Translations under genes and position numbers: made by a program
Assembly: GCF_002095385.1 (NCBI RefSeq)
Contig: NZ_MIPP01000001.1
Location: 212,366-276,365 of the forward strand
DNA from: Pantoea eucrina
GTDB lineage: Bacteria > Pseudomonadota > Gammaproteobacteria > Enterobacterales > Enterobacteriaceae
Direction: 5' to 3'
DNA length: 64,000 nucleotides
Shown here: piece after piece, positions 11,621-22,265 of the stretch
How the letters are laid out: each line of letters begins with the position of its first letter
Numbering within the stretch: position 1 is the first letter of the stretch
The notes under the pieces: generated by a model
Seen by the model: only the letters and a program-made list of their open reading frames with translations
Told to the model about the DNA's origin: nothing
Databases searched by the model: none

Positions 11621-12978
11621 TCCCGATTACGCTGCAAACGCTGGCTGACATCAGCGGCGGTACGCTGCACGGCAGCGATGCGACCCTGCATGAAGTCACG
11701 ACCGATACCCGTAAAGTCACCGCAGGCTGCCTGTTTGTGGCGCTGGTGGGTGAGCGTTTTGACGCGCACGACTTTGCTGAGCAGGCGATGAACAGCGGGG
11801 CGCAGGCGCTGCTGGTGAGCCGGCAGTTACCGGTTGCGCTGCCGCAGGTGGTGGTGGCTGATACGCGCATTGCGTTCGGCCAGCTTGGTGCCTGGGTACG
11901 TCAGCAGTCGACCGCGCGCGTCGTGGCGCTGACCGGCTCATCGGGTAAAACCTCAGTGAAAGAGATGACGGCGGCGATTTTACGCCAGTGTGGCGAAACG
12001 CTCTACACCGCCGGTAACCTGAATAACGACTACGGCGTGCCGATGACGCTGCTGCGTCTGACCGCGGCACATCAGTATGCGGTGATTGAGCTTGGTGCTA
12101 ATCACCAGGGCGAAATAGCCTACACCACGGCGCTGGTACAGCCGGAGACCGCGCTGGTCAACAATCTTGCAGCGGCGCATCTCGAAGGTTTTGGATCACT
12201 GGCAGGCGTGGCGAAAGCCAAAGGCGAAATCTTTGCCGGTTTACCGCTGCACGGCACGGCGATTGTAAACGCCGACAGTCACGATCTCGCTAACTGGCAG
12301 CCCTATTTTGCCGGCAGAACGCTGTGGCACTTTTCGCCGCAGCCGCTGACTGATGCGGAGTTTCGCGCCAGCGATATCGTACTGCGGCCTGACGTGACCT
12401 GCTTTACGCTGCACACGCCGCGCGGAGATATCGCTATCGAACTGCCGCTGCCGGGCCGCCATAATATTGCCAACGCGCTGGCCGCCGCGGCACTGGCCCT
12501 GTCGGTCGACGCACCGCTGACCGCCATCCAGTCTGGCCTGAAAATGCTGCAGCCGGTGCCGGGACGCCTCTTCCCGGTGCGTCTCTCGGCGACACAGTTG
12601 CTGCTGGATGACAGTTATAACGCAAACGTGGGTTCGATGACGGCCGCCGCGCAGGTGCTGGGTGAGATGCCCGGCTTCCGCGTTATGGTGGTAGGCGATA
12701 TGGGCGAGCTGGGCGAGGAAGCGGAAGCGTGCCACCGTCAGGTGGGCGCCGCAGCACAGGCTGCCGGCGTGGATGCCGTGCTCAGCACCGGTCAGCTCAG
12801 CCACTTTATCAGCGACAGCAGCGGCAGAGGCCAGCATTTTGCCAGCAAAGCCGCGCTAATCGCCCATCTGCAGGCGCTGCTCGCGCAGCATCCTGAGATC
12901 ACTATTTTAGTTAAAGGTTCACGTAGTGCCGCCATGGAGCAGGTAGTACAGGGACTGAAGGAGAAAGGAACATGCTAG
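11617..12978 (+). CDS. murF: UDP-MurNAc-tripeptide D-Ala-D-Ala ligase
   Basis: Adds the D-Ala-D-Ala dipeptide, the last cytoplasmic peptide step of precursor synthesis. 453 residues (452 in E. coli). Mur ligase ATP loop [13 protein letters not shown] near residue 108; NNDYGVP and [12 protein letters not shown] further on. Overlaps murE by 4 bases and mraY by 7, consistent with translational coupling. Confidence 0.97.
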   Translation: MIPITLQTLADISGGTLHGSDATLHEVTTDTRKVTAGCLFVALVGERFDAHDFAEQAMNSGAQALLVSRQLPVALPQVVVADTRIAFGQLGAWVRQQSTARVVALTGSSGKTSVKEMTAAILRQCGETLYTAGNLNNDYGVPMTLLRLTAAHQYAVIELGANHQGEIAYTTALVQPETALVNNLAAAHLEGFGSLAGVAKAKGEIFAGLPLHGTAIVNADSHDLANWQPYFAGRTLWHFSPQPLTDAEFRASDIVLRPDVTCFTLHTPRGDIAIELPLPGRHNIANALAAAALALSVDAPLTAIQSGLKMLQPVPGRLFPVRLSATQLLLDDSYNANVGSMTAAAQVLGEMPGFRVMVVGDMGELGEEAEACHRQVGAAAQAAGVDAVLSTGQLSHFISDSSGRGQHFASKAALIAHLQALLAQHPEITILVKGSRSAAMEQVVQGLKEKGTC

Positions 12979-14054
12979 TCTGGCTGGCCGAACATCTGGT
13001 CGCATTTTATTCCGGTTTTAACGTCTTTTCCTATCTGACGTTTCGCGCCATTGTCAGCCTGCTGACCGCTCTGTTTATCTCATTATGGATGGGACCGCGC
13101 CTGATCGCCTGGCTGCAGAAGCTGCAGATTGGCCAGGTGGTACGTAATGATGGCCCGGAGTCGCACTTTAGCAAACGCGGCACGCCGACCATGGGCGGCA
13201 TCATGATCCTGACATCAATCACCATCTCCGTACTGATGTGGGCTTACCCTTCCAATCCCTATGTCTGGTGTGTACTGGTGGTACTGCTCGGCTTTGGCGC
13301 CATTGGCTTTGTTGACGATTACCGTAAAGTGGTGCGTAAAGATACCAAAGGGCTTATCGCGCGCTGGAAATATTTCTGGATGTCGGTGATCTCACTCGGC
13401 GTGGCATTTGCGCTGTTTGTGGCTGGCAAAGATACGCCTGCCACGCAGCTGGTGGTGCCCTTCTTTAAAGATGTGATGCCGCAGCTGGGTCTATTTTATG
13501 TGGTGCTGGCCTACTTTGTCATTGTGGGCACCGGCAACGCCGTGAACCTTACCGATGGTCTTGATGGCCTGGCAATTATGCCAACGGTGTTTGTCGCTGC
13601 CGGTTTTGCGCTGGTCGCCTGGGCAACCGGCAACGTGAAGTTTGCTGAATATCTGCATATCCCCTATCTGCGTCACGCGGGTGAGCTGGTTATTGTCTGC
13701 ACCGCGATTGTCGGGGCCGGGCTCGGGTTCCTGTGGTTTAACACCTATCCGGCACAGGTTTTCATGGGTGACGTCGGGTCACTGGCGCTGGGCGGCGCGC
13801 TGGGCACGCTGGCGGTGCTGCTGCGTCAGGAGTTTCTGCTGGTGATTATGGGTGGCGTATTTGTGGTTGAAACGCTGTCGGTGATCCTGCAGGTCGGCTC
13901 CTTTAAACTGCGCGGCCAGCGTATTTTCCGCATGGCGCCTATTCATCATCACTATGAACTCAAGGGCTGGCCGGAACCGCGCGTTATCGTGCGCTTCTGG
14001 ATTATTTCGCTGATGCTGGTGCTGATTGGCCTGGCTACGCTGAAGGTGCGTTAA
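12972..14054 (+). CDS. mraY: Phospho-MurNAc-pentapeptide transferase
   Basis: Integral membrane enzyme that transfers phospho-MurNAc-pentapeptide to undecaprenyl phosphate to form lipid I. 360 residues as in E. coli, about ten membrane helices. Catalytic aspartate motifs are seen in GFVDDYRK (near 114) and [10 protein letters not shown] (near 190), and the [11 protein letters not shown] loop near 324 is intact. The murD start follows 2 bases later. Confidence 0.97.
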   Translation: MLVWLAEHLVAFYSGFNVFSYLTFRAIVSLLTALFISLWMGPRLIAWLQKLQIGQVVRNDGPESHFSKRGTPTMGGIMILTSITISVLMWAYPSNPYVWCVLVVLLGFGAIGFVDDYRKVVRKDTKGLIARWKYFWMSVISLGVAFALFVAGKDTPATQLVVPFFKDVMPQLGLFYVVLAYFVIVGTGNAVNLTDGLDGLAIMPTVFVAAGFALVAWATGNVKFAEYLHIPYLRHAGELVIVCTAIVGAGLGFLWFNTYPAQVFMGDVGSLALGGALGTLAVLLRQEFLLVIMGGVFVVETLSVILQVGSFKLRGQRIFRMAPIHHHYELKGWPEPRVIVRFWIISLMLVLIGLATLKVR

Positions 14055-14056
14055 TC

Positions 14057-15373
14057 ATGGCTGACTATCGGGGCAGAAACGTTGTCATTATCGGGCTGGG
14101 TATTACCGGCCTTTCCTGTGTCGATTTCTTCCTGGGGCAGGGCGTTACGCCACGCGTCATGGATACCCGTCTCTCACCGCCAGGCCTGGATAAGCTGCCG
14201 GAGCAGGTAGCGTGTCATACCGGCAGTATCAACAGCGACTGGCTACTGGCCGCCGATCTGATTGTCGCCAGCCCCGGCATTGCGCTGGCGCACCCGGCGC
14301 TGAGCGAAGCAGCGGACGCTGGTATTGAGATCGTGGGGGATATTGAGCTTTTCTGCCGCGAAGCGCAGGCGCCGGTTGTGGCCATCACCGGCTCCAACGG
14401 TAAAAGCACGGTCACTACGCTGGTGGGCGAAATGGCCCGCGCAGCAGGCTGGGCAGTGGGCGTGGGCGGCAACATCGGCTTGCCGGCGCTGACGCTGCTG
14501 AAATCGCCTGCGCAGCTCTATGTGCTGGAGCTCTCCAGCTTTCAGCTGGAAACCACACACAGTCTGAAAGCGGCGGCTGCCACGATCCTCAACGTGACGG
14601 AAGATCATATGGATCGCTATCCGCTGGGCATGCAGCAGTATCGCGCCGCCAAGTTACGTATTTATGAAAACGCGGCGATTTGTGTCGTTAATGCCGATGA
14701 TGGCATGACTATGCCAGTGCGCGGCGCCGATCGGCGCTGTATCAGCTTTGGTGTCGACCTGGGCGATTATCATCTGACCCGGCAGCAGGGCAGTACCTGG
14801 CTGCGCGCCCAGGGTGAAAAGATCCTGAACACCGCTGAGATGAAGCTGGTGGGGCAGCACAACTACACTAACGCGCTGGCTGCGCTGGCGCTGGCAGATG
14901 CAGTGGCTATCCCGCGCGCGTCGAGCCTGAAAGCGCTGACGACCTATAGCGGTCTGCCGCACCGCTTCCAGCTAGTACATGAAGCGCGCGGAGTGCGCTG
15001 GGTCAACGATTCCAAAGCCACCAACGTTGGCAGTACCGAAGCGGCGCTGCAGGGATTACAGGTAGCGGGCACGCTCTGGCTGCTGCTCGGCGGCGACGGC
15101 AAAGGCGCGGATTTCTCACCGCTGGCGCGTTATCTGCAGGGCGATAATATCCGCCTGTTCTGTTATGGCCGCGATGGCGATGCGCTGGCCGCGCTGCGGC
15201 CAGAGGTCGCGACACGTACCGAAACGCTGCAGCAGGCGGTCGCACAGATTGCAACGGCGGCTCAGTCTGGTGACATGGTGCTGCTTTCTCCCGCCTGTGC
15301 CAGTCTCGATCAGTTTCGTAATTTTGAGCAGCGCGGCGATCTCTTCGCGCAACTGGCGAAGGAGTCTGGCTGA
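14057..15373 (+). CDS. murD: UDP-MurNAc-L-Ala:D-glutamate ligase
   Basis: Adds D-glutamate to UDP-MurNAc-L-alanine. 438 residues, equal to E. coli. N-terminal Rossmann-like [16 protein letters not shown] loop [13 protein letters not shown] near residue 110, and C-terminal [19 protein letters not shown]. Overlaps ftsW by one base (TGATG). Confidence 0.97.
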   Translation: MADYRGRNVVIIGLGITGLSCVDFFLGQGVTPRVMDTRLSPPGLDKLPEQVACHTGSINSDWLLAADLIVASPGIALAHPALSEAADAGIEIVGDIELFCREAQAPVVAITGSNGKSTVTTLVGEMARAAGWAVGVGGNIGLPALTLLKSPAQLYVLELSSFQLETTHSLKAAAATILNVTEDHMDRYPLGMQQYRAAKLRIYENAAICVVNADDGMTMPVRGADRRCISFGVDLGDYHLTRQQGSTWLRAQGEKILNTAEMKLVGQHNYTNALAALALADAVAIPRASSLKALTTYSGLPHRFQLVHEARGVRWVNDSKATNVGSTEAALQGLQVAGTLWLLLGGDGKGADFSPLARYLQGDNIRLFCYGRDGDALAALRPEVATRTETLQQAVAQIATAAQSGDMVLLSPACASLDQFRNFEQRGDLFAQLAKESG

Positions 15374-16587
15374 TGCGTATACCCGGAACCGCTATTGCCA
15401 GTTTCCTGTCCGTGCGTCTGCGCGACTGGGTTATGGGCGCACGCGATGGCGACGACGCACCGGTGGTGCTTTACGATCGCACGCTCTTATGGCTGACGTT
15501 TGGTCTGGCTATTATCGGGTTTGTGATGGTGACGTCCGCCTCCATGCCGGTAGGACAGCGTCTGAACGACGATCCCTTCTATTTTGCCAAGCGCGACGCG
15601 TTTTACATCCTGCTGGCTCTCGGTATGGCGCTGGTCACCCTGCGTATTCCGATGGATTTCTGGCAGCGCTACAGCAACGCCATGCTGGTGGCGTCCGTGC
15701 TGATGCTGCTGATTGTGCTGGTCGTGGGCAGCTCGGTGAACGGGGCATCGCGCTGGATTGCGCTGGGGCCGCTGCGTATCCAGCCGGCGGAACTCTCAAA
15801 GCTCTCGCTGTTCTGCTATCTCGCCAGCTATCTGGTGCGCAAAGTGGAAGAGGTGCGTAACAACTTCTGGGGATTCTGTAAGCCGATGGGCGTTATGGTG
15901 ATCCTCGCCGTACTGCTGCTGGCGCAGCCGGACCTCGGAACGGTGGTTGTGCTGTTTGTGACCACGCTGGCGATGCTGTTTCTCGCGGGGGCCAAACTGT
16001 GGCAATTCCTTGCGATCATCGGCTCCGGTATCTTTGCCGTGGTGCTGCTGATTATCGCCGAACCCTATCGTATGCGCCGCGTCACCTCGTTCTGGAATCC
16101 GTGGGAAGATCCGTTTGGCAGCGGCTATCAGCTGACGCAGTCGCTGATGGCGTTTGGCCGCGGTGAATTCTGGGGGCAGGGGCTGGGTAACTCAGTGCAA
16201 AAGCTGGAGTATCTGCCGGAGGCGCACACCGATTTTATCTTCTCGATAATCGGTGAGGAGCTCGGTTATGTCGGTGTGGTTTTAGCCCTGTTAATGGTAT
16301 TCTTCGTCGCTTTTCGCGCGATGTCGATTGGCCGTCGCGCCCTTGAGCTGGACCAGCGTTTTTCCGGCTTTCTCGCCTGCTCAATTGGCGTCTGGTTTAG
16401 CTTCCAGGCACTGGTTAACGTCGGCGCGGCAGCCGGTATGCTGCCGACAAAAGGCCTGACGCTGCCGCTGATCAGCTACGGGGGATCGAGTCTGATTATT
16501 ATGTCGACCGCCATCGTATTTTTACTGCGTATCGATTATGAAACGCGCCTGGCGAAAGCGCAGGCGTTTACCCGAGGTGCCCGATGA
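15373..16587 (+). CDS. ftsW: Septal peptidoglycan glycosyltransferase FtsW
   Basis: SEDS-family polymerase working with FtsI at the septum. 404 residues (414 in E. coli), about ten membrane helices after a cytoplasmic N-terminal tail. Family hallmarks: [26 protein letters not shown], the catalytic-loop region [18 protein letters not shown] and [10 protein letters not shown]. Its stop overlaps the murG start by 4 bases. Confidence 0.97.
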   Translation: MRIPGTAIASFLSVRLRDWVMGARDGDDAPVVLYDRTLLWLTFGLAIIGFVMVTSASMPVGQRLNDDPFYFAKRDAFYILLALGMALVTLRIPMDFWQRYSNAMLVASVLMLLIVLVVGSSVNGASRWIALGPLRIQPAELSKLSLFCYLASYLVRKVEEVRNNFWGFCKPMGVMVILAVLLLAQPDLGTVVVLFVTTLAMLFLAGAKLWQFLAIIGSGIFAVVLLIIAEPYRMRRVTSFWNPWEDPFGSGYQLTQSLMAFGRGEFWGQGLGNSVQKLEYLPEAHTDFIFSIIGEELGYVGVVLALLMVFFVAFRAMSIGRRALELDQRFSGFLACSIGVWFSFQALVNVGAAAGMLPTKGLTLPLISYGGSSLIIMSTAIVFLLRIDYETRLAKAQAFTRGAR

Positions 16588-17641
16588 GTAGCAAACGGCT
16601 GATGGTCATGGCTGGCGGAACCGGCGGACATGTGTTTCCTGGTCTGGCAGTGGCACATCATCTGATGGAGCAGGGCTGGCAGGTACGCTGGCTGGGAACG
16701 GCTGACCGGATGGAAGCGGATCTGGTGCCGAAACACGGTATTGAGATCGACTTCATCCGCATCAGCGGACTGCGCGGCAAAGGGATCAAAGCGCTGCTGC
16801 TGGCCCCGGTACGTATTTTCAACGCCTGGCGTCAGCGCGCCGCATCATGAAACAGTGGCAGCCCGACGTGGTACTGGGCATGGGCGGCTATGTCTCCGGG
16901 CCGGGTGGTCTGGCGGCATGGAGCTGCGGTATCCCGGTCGTGCTCCACGAACAGAACGGTATCGCCGGGCTCACCAATAAGTGGCTGGCAAAAATTGCCA
17001 CCAAAGTGATGCAGGCGTTTCCCGGGGCGTTCCCTGCAGCCGATATTGTCGGCAACCCGGTGCGCACCGATGTGCTGGCGCTGCCGTCGCCGGCTGAACG
17101 CCTGCGCGATCGCAGCGGTCCGCTGCGGGTGCTGGTCGTTGGCGGCAGTCAGGGCGCCCGGATCCTGAACCAGACGCTGCCTCAGGTCGCCGCCGAACTG
17201 GGCGACGCCATTACCCTCTGGCATCAGACCGGCAGAGGCGGCCAGGCGATAGTGCAGCAGGCGTACCAGGCTGCAGGTCAGCCGCAGCATAAGGTCACAG
17301 AATTTATTGACGATATGGCCGCTGCCTACGCCTGGGCGGACGTAGTGGTATGTCGCTCAGGTGCGCTGACGGTGAGCGAAATTGCTGCGGCAGGTCTGCC
17401 GGCTATTTTCGTGCCGTTTCAGCATAAAGATCGCCAGCAATACTGGAATGCGCTGCCGCTGGAAAACGCGGGCGCGGCCAGAATTTTTGAGCAGCCGCAG
17501 TTTACTGCGGAAGGGGTGGCGGAGACGCTGCGCCAGTGGGACCGCGCGACGCTGCTGACCATGGCTGAACAGGCCCGTCAGGTTGCGATCCCGGATGCCA
17601 CCGAACGCGTTGCCCGTGAAGTGGCGCGCGCTGCAAAGTAA
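16584..17641 (+). CDS. murG: UDP-GlcNAc:lipid I GlcNAc transferase MurG, frame interrupted by a 1-base deletion
   Basis: Makes lipid II from lipid I on the inner face of the membrane. The reading frame breaks near 16835: frame 1 ends ...[14 protein letters not shown] at 16850, whereas the frame entered at 16847 continues with [20 protein letters not shown]. Adding one base (probably G) after the CAG codon at 16833-16835 restores ...NAWRQARRIMK..., as in E. coli, and gives 352 residues against 355. Both nucleotide-sugar regions are intact ([15 protein letters not shown] near 11; the C-terminal [14 protein letters not shown]). MurG is essential, so a sequencing error is likelier than a real break. 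Confidence 0.93.
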
Positions 17642-17711
17642 ATTTTCGGGCCTGATGAATAGGCCTGCATCCGTATGCGGGTGCGAACAGGAAAACAGGT
17701 AACAGAGAGCG

Positions 17712-19186
17712 ATGAATACACAACAACTGGCAAAACTGCGTTCAATTGTGCCCGAGATGCGACGCGTCCGGCACATCCACTTTGTTGGCATCGGCGGTGC
17801 CGGCATGGGCGGTATTGCCGAAGTGTTGGCGAATGAAGGATATCACATCAGCGGATCCGATCTGGCGCCCAACGCGGTGACCCAGCATCTTGCTTCGCTG
17901 GGGGCGACTATCTATTTTAACCATCGTCCGGAGAACGTCACCGACGCGAGCGTGGTCGTGGTGTCAACCGCGGTGGCGCAGGATAATCCCGAGCTGGTGG
18001 CGGCGCGCGAGCAGCGTATTCCGGTGATCCGCCGCGCAGAGATGCTGGCCGAGCTGATGCGTTTCCGCCACGGCATCGCCATTGCCGGTACGCACGGTAA
18101 AACCACCACCACCGCCATGGTCACCAGTATCTACGCGGAAGGTGGCCTGGATCCGACCTTTGTGAACGGCGGCCTGGTAAAAGCAGCAGGCACGCATGCG
18201 CGGCTGGGTACCAGCCGCTACCTGATTGCTGAGGCGGATGAGAGCGACGCCTCTTTCCTGCATCTGCAGCCGATGGTCGCCATTGTGACCAACATCGAAG
18301 CGGATCACATGGATACCTATCAGGGCGATTTTGAGAACCTGAAACAGACCTTTATCAATTTCCTGCACAATCTGCCGTTCTACGGTCGCGCGGTGCTCTG
18401 TGTGGATGATGTCGTGATCCGCGACCTGATCCCGCGCGTGGGTCGCCAGATTACCACCTACGGCTTTAGCGACGATGCGGACGTACGGGTAGAGAACTAT
18501 GAGCAGCGCGGTGCGCAGGGGCATTTTACCCTGCGCCGGCATGATAAACCGCTGCTGCAGGTTACTCTGAATGCACCAGCCGCCATAACGCCCTTAACGC
18601 GGCGGCAGCCGTAGCGGTCGCCAGTGAGGAAGGCATTGAGGATGCGGCCATTCTCGCGGCGCTGGAGAGTTTCCAGGGCACTGGTCGCCGCTTTGACGTG
18701 CTGGGTGAGTTTGATACTGCTGCCGTAAACGGCAAGCCGGGCAGCGCGATGCTGGTTGACGACTATGGTCATCATCCGACCGAAGTGGATGTCACGATCA
18801 AGGCAGCGCGCGCCGGCTGGCCGGATAAAAAGCTGATGATGGTGTTCCAGCCGCATCGCTATACCCGCACCCGCGATCTGTTTGACGATTTCGCCAGCGT
18901 GCTCTCCCAGGTGGATGTACTGCTGATGCTGGAGGTCTATCCGGCCGGAGAGGCACCGATTCCGGGTGCCGACAGCCGTTCGCTCTGCCGGGCAATCCGC
19001 AGTCGCGGCAAAGTCGATCCGATTCTGGTGACTGAGCATGACGCCCTGCCGGATGCGCTGGCTCCCCTGCTGTCAGGTGACGATTTAGTGATTGTGCAGG
19101 GCGCAGGCAACATCGGCAAAATCGCGCGCCGGCTGGCTGAAAGCCAGCTGCAGGCTGCACCGAACCAGGAGGCGCGTCATGGCTGA
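17712..19186 (+). CDS. murC: UDP-MurNAc:L-alanine ligase MurC, frame interrupted by a 1-base deletion
   Basis: First Mur ligase. The N-terminal part (17712 to the stop at 18614) includes [14 protein letters not shown] and the ATP loop GTHGKTTTT near residue 124. After APA... near 18579 the frame shifts; in the next frame the sequence reads on as [14 protein letters not shown], as in E. coli, through [12 protein letters not shown] to the stop at 19186. Inserting one base (probably G) at about 18579 gives 491 residues, exactly the E. coli length. The gene is essential, so an assembly error is likely. The 3' end overlaps ddlB by 8 bases. Confidence 0.93.
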
Positions 19187-20099
19187 TAAAGTCGCCGTAT
19201 TAATGGGCGGCACCTCAGCAGAGCGCGAGGTGTCACTGAATTCAGGCAGCGCAGTGCTGGCTGGCCTGCAGGAAATGGGCGTTGATGCGCACGGTGTGGA
19301 TACTCGTGATGTATCGGTGCTGACGCTCAAAGAGCAGGGGTTTAACAAAGTCTTTATTGCGCTGCACGGGCGCGGTGGTGAGGATGGTACGCTGCAGGGC
19401 GTGCTGGACTTTATGCAGCTACCCTACACGGGCAGCGGCGTGATGGCCTCTGCTATCACCATGGATAAATTGCGCAGCAAGCTACTGTGGCAGGGCAGGG
19501 GACTGCCGTCAGGCAAGTTTATCTGGCTGACCCGGGAGCAGTATCAGCAGGGAATCGATGCGCAGACCGCTACCGCTATTGACGCGCTGAGTTTACCGCT
19601 GTTTGTTAAGCCGAGCTGTGAAGGCTCCAGCGTAGGCATCAGCCGGGTTGAGCGCGCTGACGATCTGCCAGCGGCACTGGATGAAGCGTTTCGCCACGAC
19701 AACGATGTACTGATTGAAGCTTTTTTAAGCGGTGATGAGTATACCGTGGCAATTGTCGGGGAAGAAATCCTGCCATCCATTAAAATTAAAACAGCCAGCG
19801 CTTTCTATGACTATGAAGCAAAATACATTTCTGACGATACTCAGTACTTCTGTCCCAGCGGTCTGAGTGCAGAAAAAGAAGCTGAACTGCAAAAGCTGGT
19901 GCTGGCTGCCTGGCAGTCGCTGGGCTGCAGTGGCTGGGGACGCGTGGATGTCATGACCGATAGCGAAGGCCGTTTTCAGCTGCTGGAGGTCAATACGTCG
20001 CCGGGCATGACCAGCCATAGTCTGGTTCCGATGGCGGCACGGCAGGCGGGTTACAGCTTTCCGCAGCTGGTAACGCGTATCCTGGCGCTGGCTGACTGA
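19179..20099 (+). CDS. ddlB: D-alanine-D-alanine ligase B
   Basis: ATP-grasp ligase that makes the D-Ala-D-Ala used by MurF. With the ATG at 19179 ([20 protein letters not shown]) it has 306 residues as in E. coli; upstream in-frame sequence lies within murC. Catalytic elements seen: [22 protein letters not shown] and the metal-binding [15 protein letters not shown]. ftsQ follows after one base. Confidence 0.97.
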   Translation: MADKVAVLMGGTSAEREVSLNSGSAVLAGLQEMGVDAHGVDTRDVSVLTLKEQGFNKVFIALHGRGGEDGTLQGVLDFMQLPYTGSGVMASAITMDKLRSKLLWQGRGLPSGKFIWLTREQYQQGIDAQTATAIDALSLPLFVKPSCEGSSVGISRVERADDLPAALDEAFRHDNDVLIEAFLSGDEYTVAIVGEEILPSIKIKTASAFYDYEAKYISDDTQYFCPSGLSAEKEAELQKLVLAAWQSLGCSGWGRVDVMTDSEGRFQLLEVNTSPGMTSHSLVPMAARQAGYSFPQLVTRILALAD

Positions 20100-20100
20100 T

Positions 20101-20937
20101 ATGTCTCAGGCAGCGCTACGCGTACGCAACCGCGAACCTCAGGAGCGAGCCCGCACCGGGCGCAGCAACGGCGCACGGCTGTTTGGCATTGTGTTTCTGC
20201 TGCTGGTGCTGGGCACCATGATAGCCGGTGGCCTGGTGGTCCTGAAGTGGATGAATGACGCTTCACGTCTGCCGCTATCAAAGCTGGTCGTAACGGGGCA
20301 AACCCACTACACCACGCATGATGATATTCGCCAGGCGATTCTGTCACTGGGCGCCCCGGGGACCTTTATGTCGCAGAATGTGGATATCATTCAGCAACAG
20401 ATTGAACGATTACCCTGGATTAAACAGGTCAGCGTGCGCAAGCAGTGGCCTGATGAGCTGAAGATAAATCTGGTGGAGTATGTTCCGGTTGCACGCTGGA
20501 ACGACTCGCACATGGTAGATGCCGATGGCGTCTCCTTCAGCGTTCCGGCCAGTCATGTCGGCAAAGAGAATCTGCCGATGCTCTATGGACCGGAAGGCAG
20601 TGAAAAAGAGGTGCTGGCGGGTTATCACTCCCTGCGGGATGTGCTCCAGGCCAGCAAGTTTACCCTGAAGGTCGCGTCGATGACGGCGCGTCGCTCATGG
20701 CAGCTGGTCACCGGGGACGATATCCGCATCGAACTGGGACGGAGCGATACCATGAAGCGTCTGAACCGTTTTATTGAGCTCTATCCGGAGCTGCAGCTGC
20801 AGGGCCAGAATGAAAGCAAGCGTGTTGATTATGTTGATCTACGCTATGACTCTGGCGCCGCAGTAGGCTGGGTTCCGGCACCGATTGAGCCACAGGACAG
20901 TAATCAGCAACAGAACCAGGCACAGGCTAAACCATAA
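20101..20937 (+). CDS. ftsQ: Cell division protein FtsQ
   Basis: Bitopic divisome protein that recruits FtsB and FtsL. 278 residues (276 in E. coli): cytoplasmic tail, one membrane helix at about 22-45 ([20 protein letters not shown]), then a POTRA domain beginning [13 protein letters not shown] and a beta domain. A proline/glutamine-rich C-terminal tail ends QAQAKP. Overlaps ftsA by one base. Confidence 0.96.
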   Translation: MSQAALRVRNREPQERARTGRSNGARLFGIVFLLLVLGTMIAGGLVVLKWMNDASRLPLSKLVVTGQTHYTTHDDIRQAILSLGAPGTFMSQNVDIIQQQIERLPWIKQVSVRKQWPDELKINLVEYVPVARWNDSHMVDADGVSFSVPASHVGKENLPMLYGPEGSEKEVLAGYHSLRDVLQASKFTLKVASMTARRSWQLVTGDDIRIELGRSDTMKRLNRFIELYPELQLQGQNESKRVDYVDLRYDSGAAVGWVPAPIEPQDSNQQQNQAQAKP

Positions 20938-22193
20938 TGATCAAGGCAACGGACAGAAAACTGGTAGTAGGACTTGAAATTGGCACCGCGAAGGTTGCCG
21001 CCCTGGTTGGAGAAATTCTGCCTGATGGTATGGTCAATATTATCGGGGTGGGCAGCTGCCCGTCGCGGGGTATGGACAAAGGCGGCGTAAACGATCTGGA
21101 GTCGGTGGTGAAGTGCGTACAGCGCGCCATCGATCAGGCGGAACTGATGGCGGATTGCCAGATTTCGTCGGTCTACCTTGCTTTATCGGGCAAACACATC
21201 AGCTGTCAGAACGAAATCGGGATGGTTCCGATTTCCGAAGAGGAAGTGACTCAGGATGATGTGGAAAACGTTGTCCATACGGCTAAATCAGTGCGCGTAC
21301 GTGATGAGCATCGCATTCTGCATGTCATTCCGCAGGAGTATGCCATTGACTACCAGGAAGGCATCAAGAATCCGGTGGGCTTATCCGGCGTCCGTATGCA
21401 GGCCAAAGTACATTTAATCACCTGTCACAACGATATGGCGAAAAATATCGTAAAAGCAGTTGAACGTTGCGGACTTAAAGTTGACCAATTGATTTTTGCC
21501 GGACTGGCTTCCAGCTTTTCTGTCCTGACAGAAGACGAACGTGAGCTGGGCGTCTGTGTTGTCGACATCGGTGGCGGTACAATGGATATCGCGGTGTATA
21601 CCGGCGGCGCGCTGCGTCATACCAAGGTGATCCCCTATGCCGGGAACGTTGTGACCAGCGATATCGCCTATGCATTTGGTACACCGCCTACTGACGCTGA
21701 GGCGATCAAAGTACGCCACGGCTGCGCGCTGGGATCGATTGTCGGCAAAGATGAGAATGTAGAAGTGCCAAGCGTAGGCGGACGTCCGCCGCGCAGTCTG
21801 CAGCGTCAGACGCTGGCTGAAGTCATTGAGCCGCGCTACACCGAGCTGCTGAATCTGGTGAACGACGAGATTCTGCAACTGCAGGAGCAGCTGCGCCAGC
21901 AGGGTGTGAAGCATCATCTTGCTGCCGGTATTGTATTAACCGGCGGCGCGGCGCAAATTGAAGGTCTGGCAGCCTGCGCACAACGCGTGTTTCATACGCA
22001 GGTGCGTATCGGCCAGCCGCTGAATATTACGGGCCTGACCGACTACGCTCAGGAGTCTTACTACTCCACGGCGGTGGGCCTGCTGCACTATGGTAAAGAG
22101 TCACACCTGAACGGTGACGCAGAAACAGAAAAACGTGCTTCAGTTGGCAATTGGTTTAAACGAATCAACAGCTGGCTGAAGAAAGAGTTTTAA
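20937..22193 (+). CDS. ftsA: Cell division protein FtsA
   Basis: Actin-like ATPase that tethers FtsZ to the membrane. 418 residues (420 in E. coli). Nucleotide-binding phosphate loops VGLEIGTAKVAALVGE and VVDIGGGTMDIAVYTGG; the C-terminal amphipathic membrane-targeting helix (NWFKRINSWLKKEF) is present. Confidence 0.97.
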   Translation: MIKATDRKLVVGLEIGTAKVAALVGEILPDGMVNIIGVGSCPSRGMDKGGVNDLESVVKCVQRAIDQAELMADCQISSVYLALSGKHISCQNEIGMVPISEEEVTQDDVENVVHTAKSVRVRDEHRILHVIPQEYAIDYQEGIKNPVGLSGVRMQAKVHLITCHNDMAKNIVKAVERCGLKVDQLIFAGLASSFSVLTEDERELGVCVVDIGGGTMDIAVYTGGALRHTKVIPYAGNVVTSDIAYAFGTPPTDAEAIKVRHGCALGSIVGKDENVEVPSVGGRPPRSLQRQTLAEVIEPRYTELLNLVNDEILQLQEQLRQQGVKHHLAAGIVLTGGAAQIEGLAACAQRVFHTQVRIGQPLNITGLTDYAQESYYSTAVGLLHYGKESHLNGDAETEKRASVGNWFKRINSWLKKEF

Positions 22194-22204
22194 TTTTGAT
22201 AAAA

Positions 22205-22235
22205 GGAGATCATGCTGGCAATGTTTATGATCTCC
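22205..22235 (+). repeat. Inverted repeat in the ftsA-ftsZ spacer
   Basis: Perfect 9-bp inverted repeat GGAGATCAT / ATGATCTCC separated by 13 bases. The left arm contains the Shine-Dalgarno-like AAGGAG and the start of a 13-codon ORF, so folding in mRNA would mask both. No T run follows; it is not a standard terminator. Confidence 0.6.
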
Positions 22236-22253
22236 AGGCGAACAGGCACATAA
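22212..22253 (+). CDS. Possible 13-codon upstream ORF before ftsZ
   Basis: ATG at 22212 preceded by AAGGAG (3-base spacing), coding MLAMFMISRRTGT, stop at 22251-22253, just ahead of the ftsZ ribosome site (CGGAGAG, 22254-22260). Its start and ribosome site sit in the left arm of the hairpin. No homology was recognised. It could be chance. Confidence 0.2.
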   Translation: MLAMFMISRRTGT

Positions 22254-22265
22254 CGGAGAGAAATC

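Noticed and set aside
12241..12837. 198-codon ORF antisense to murF
   Set aside because: Low-complexity His/Arg-rich translation, a reverse-strand shadow of a GC-rich gene.
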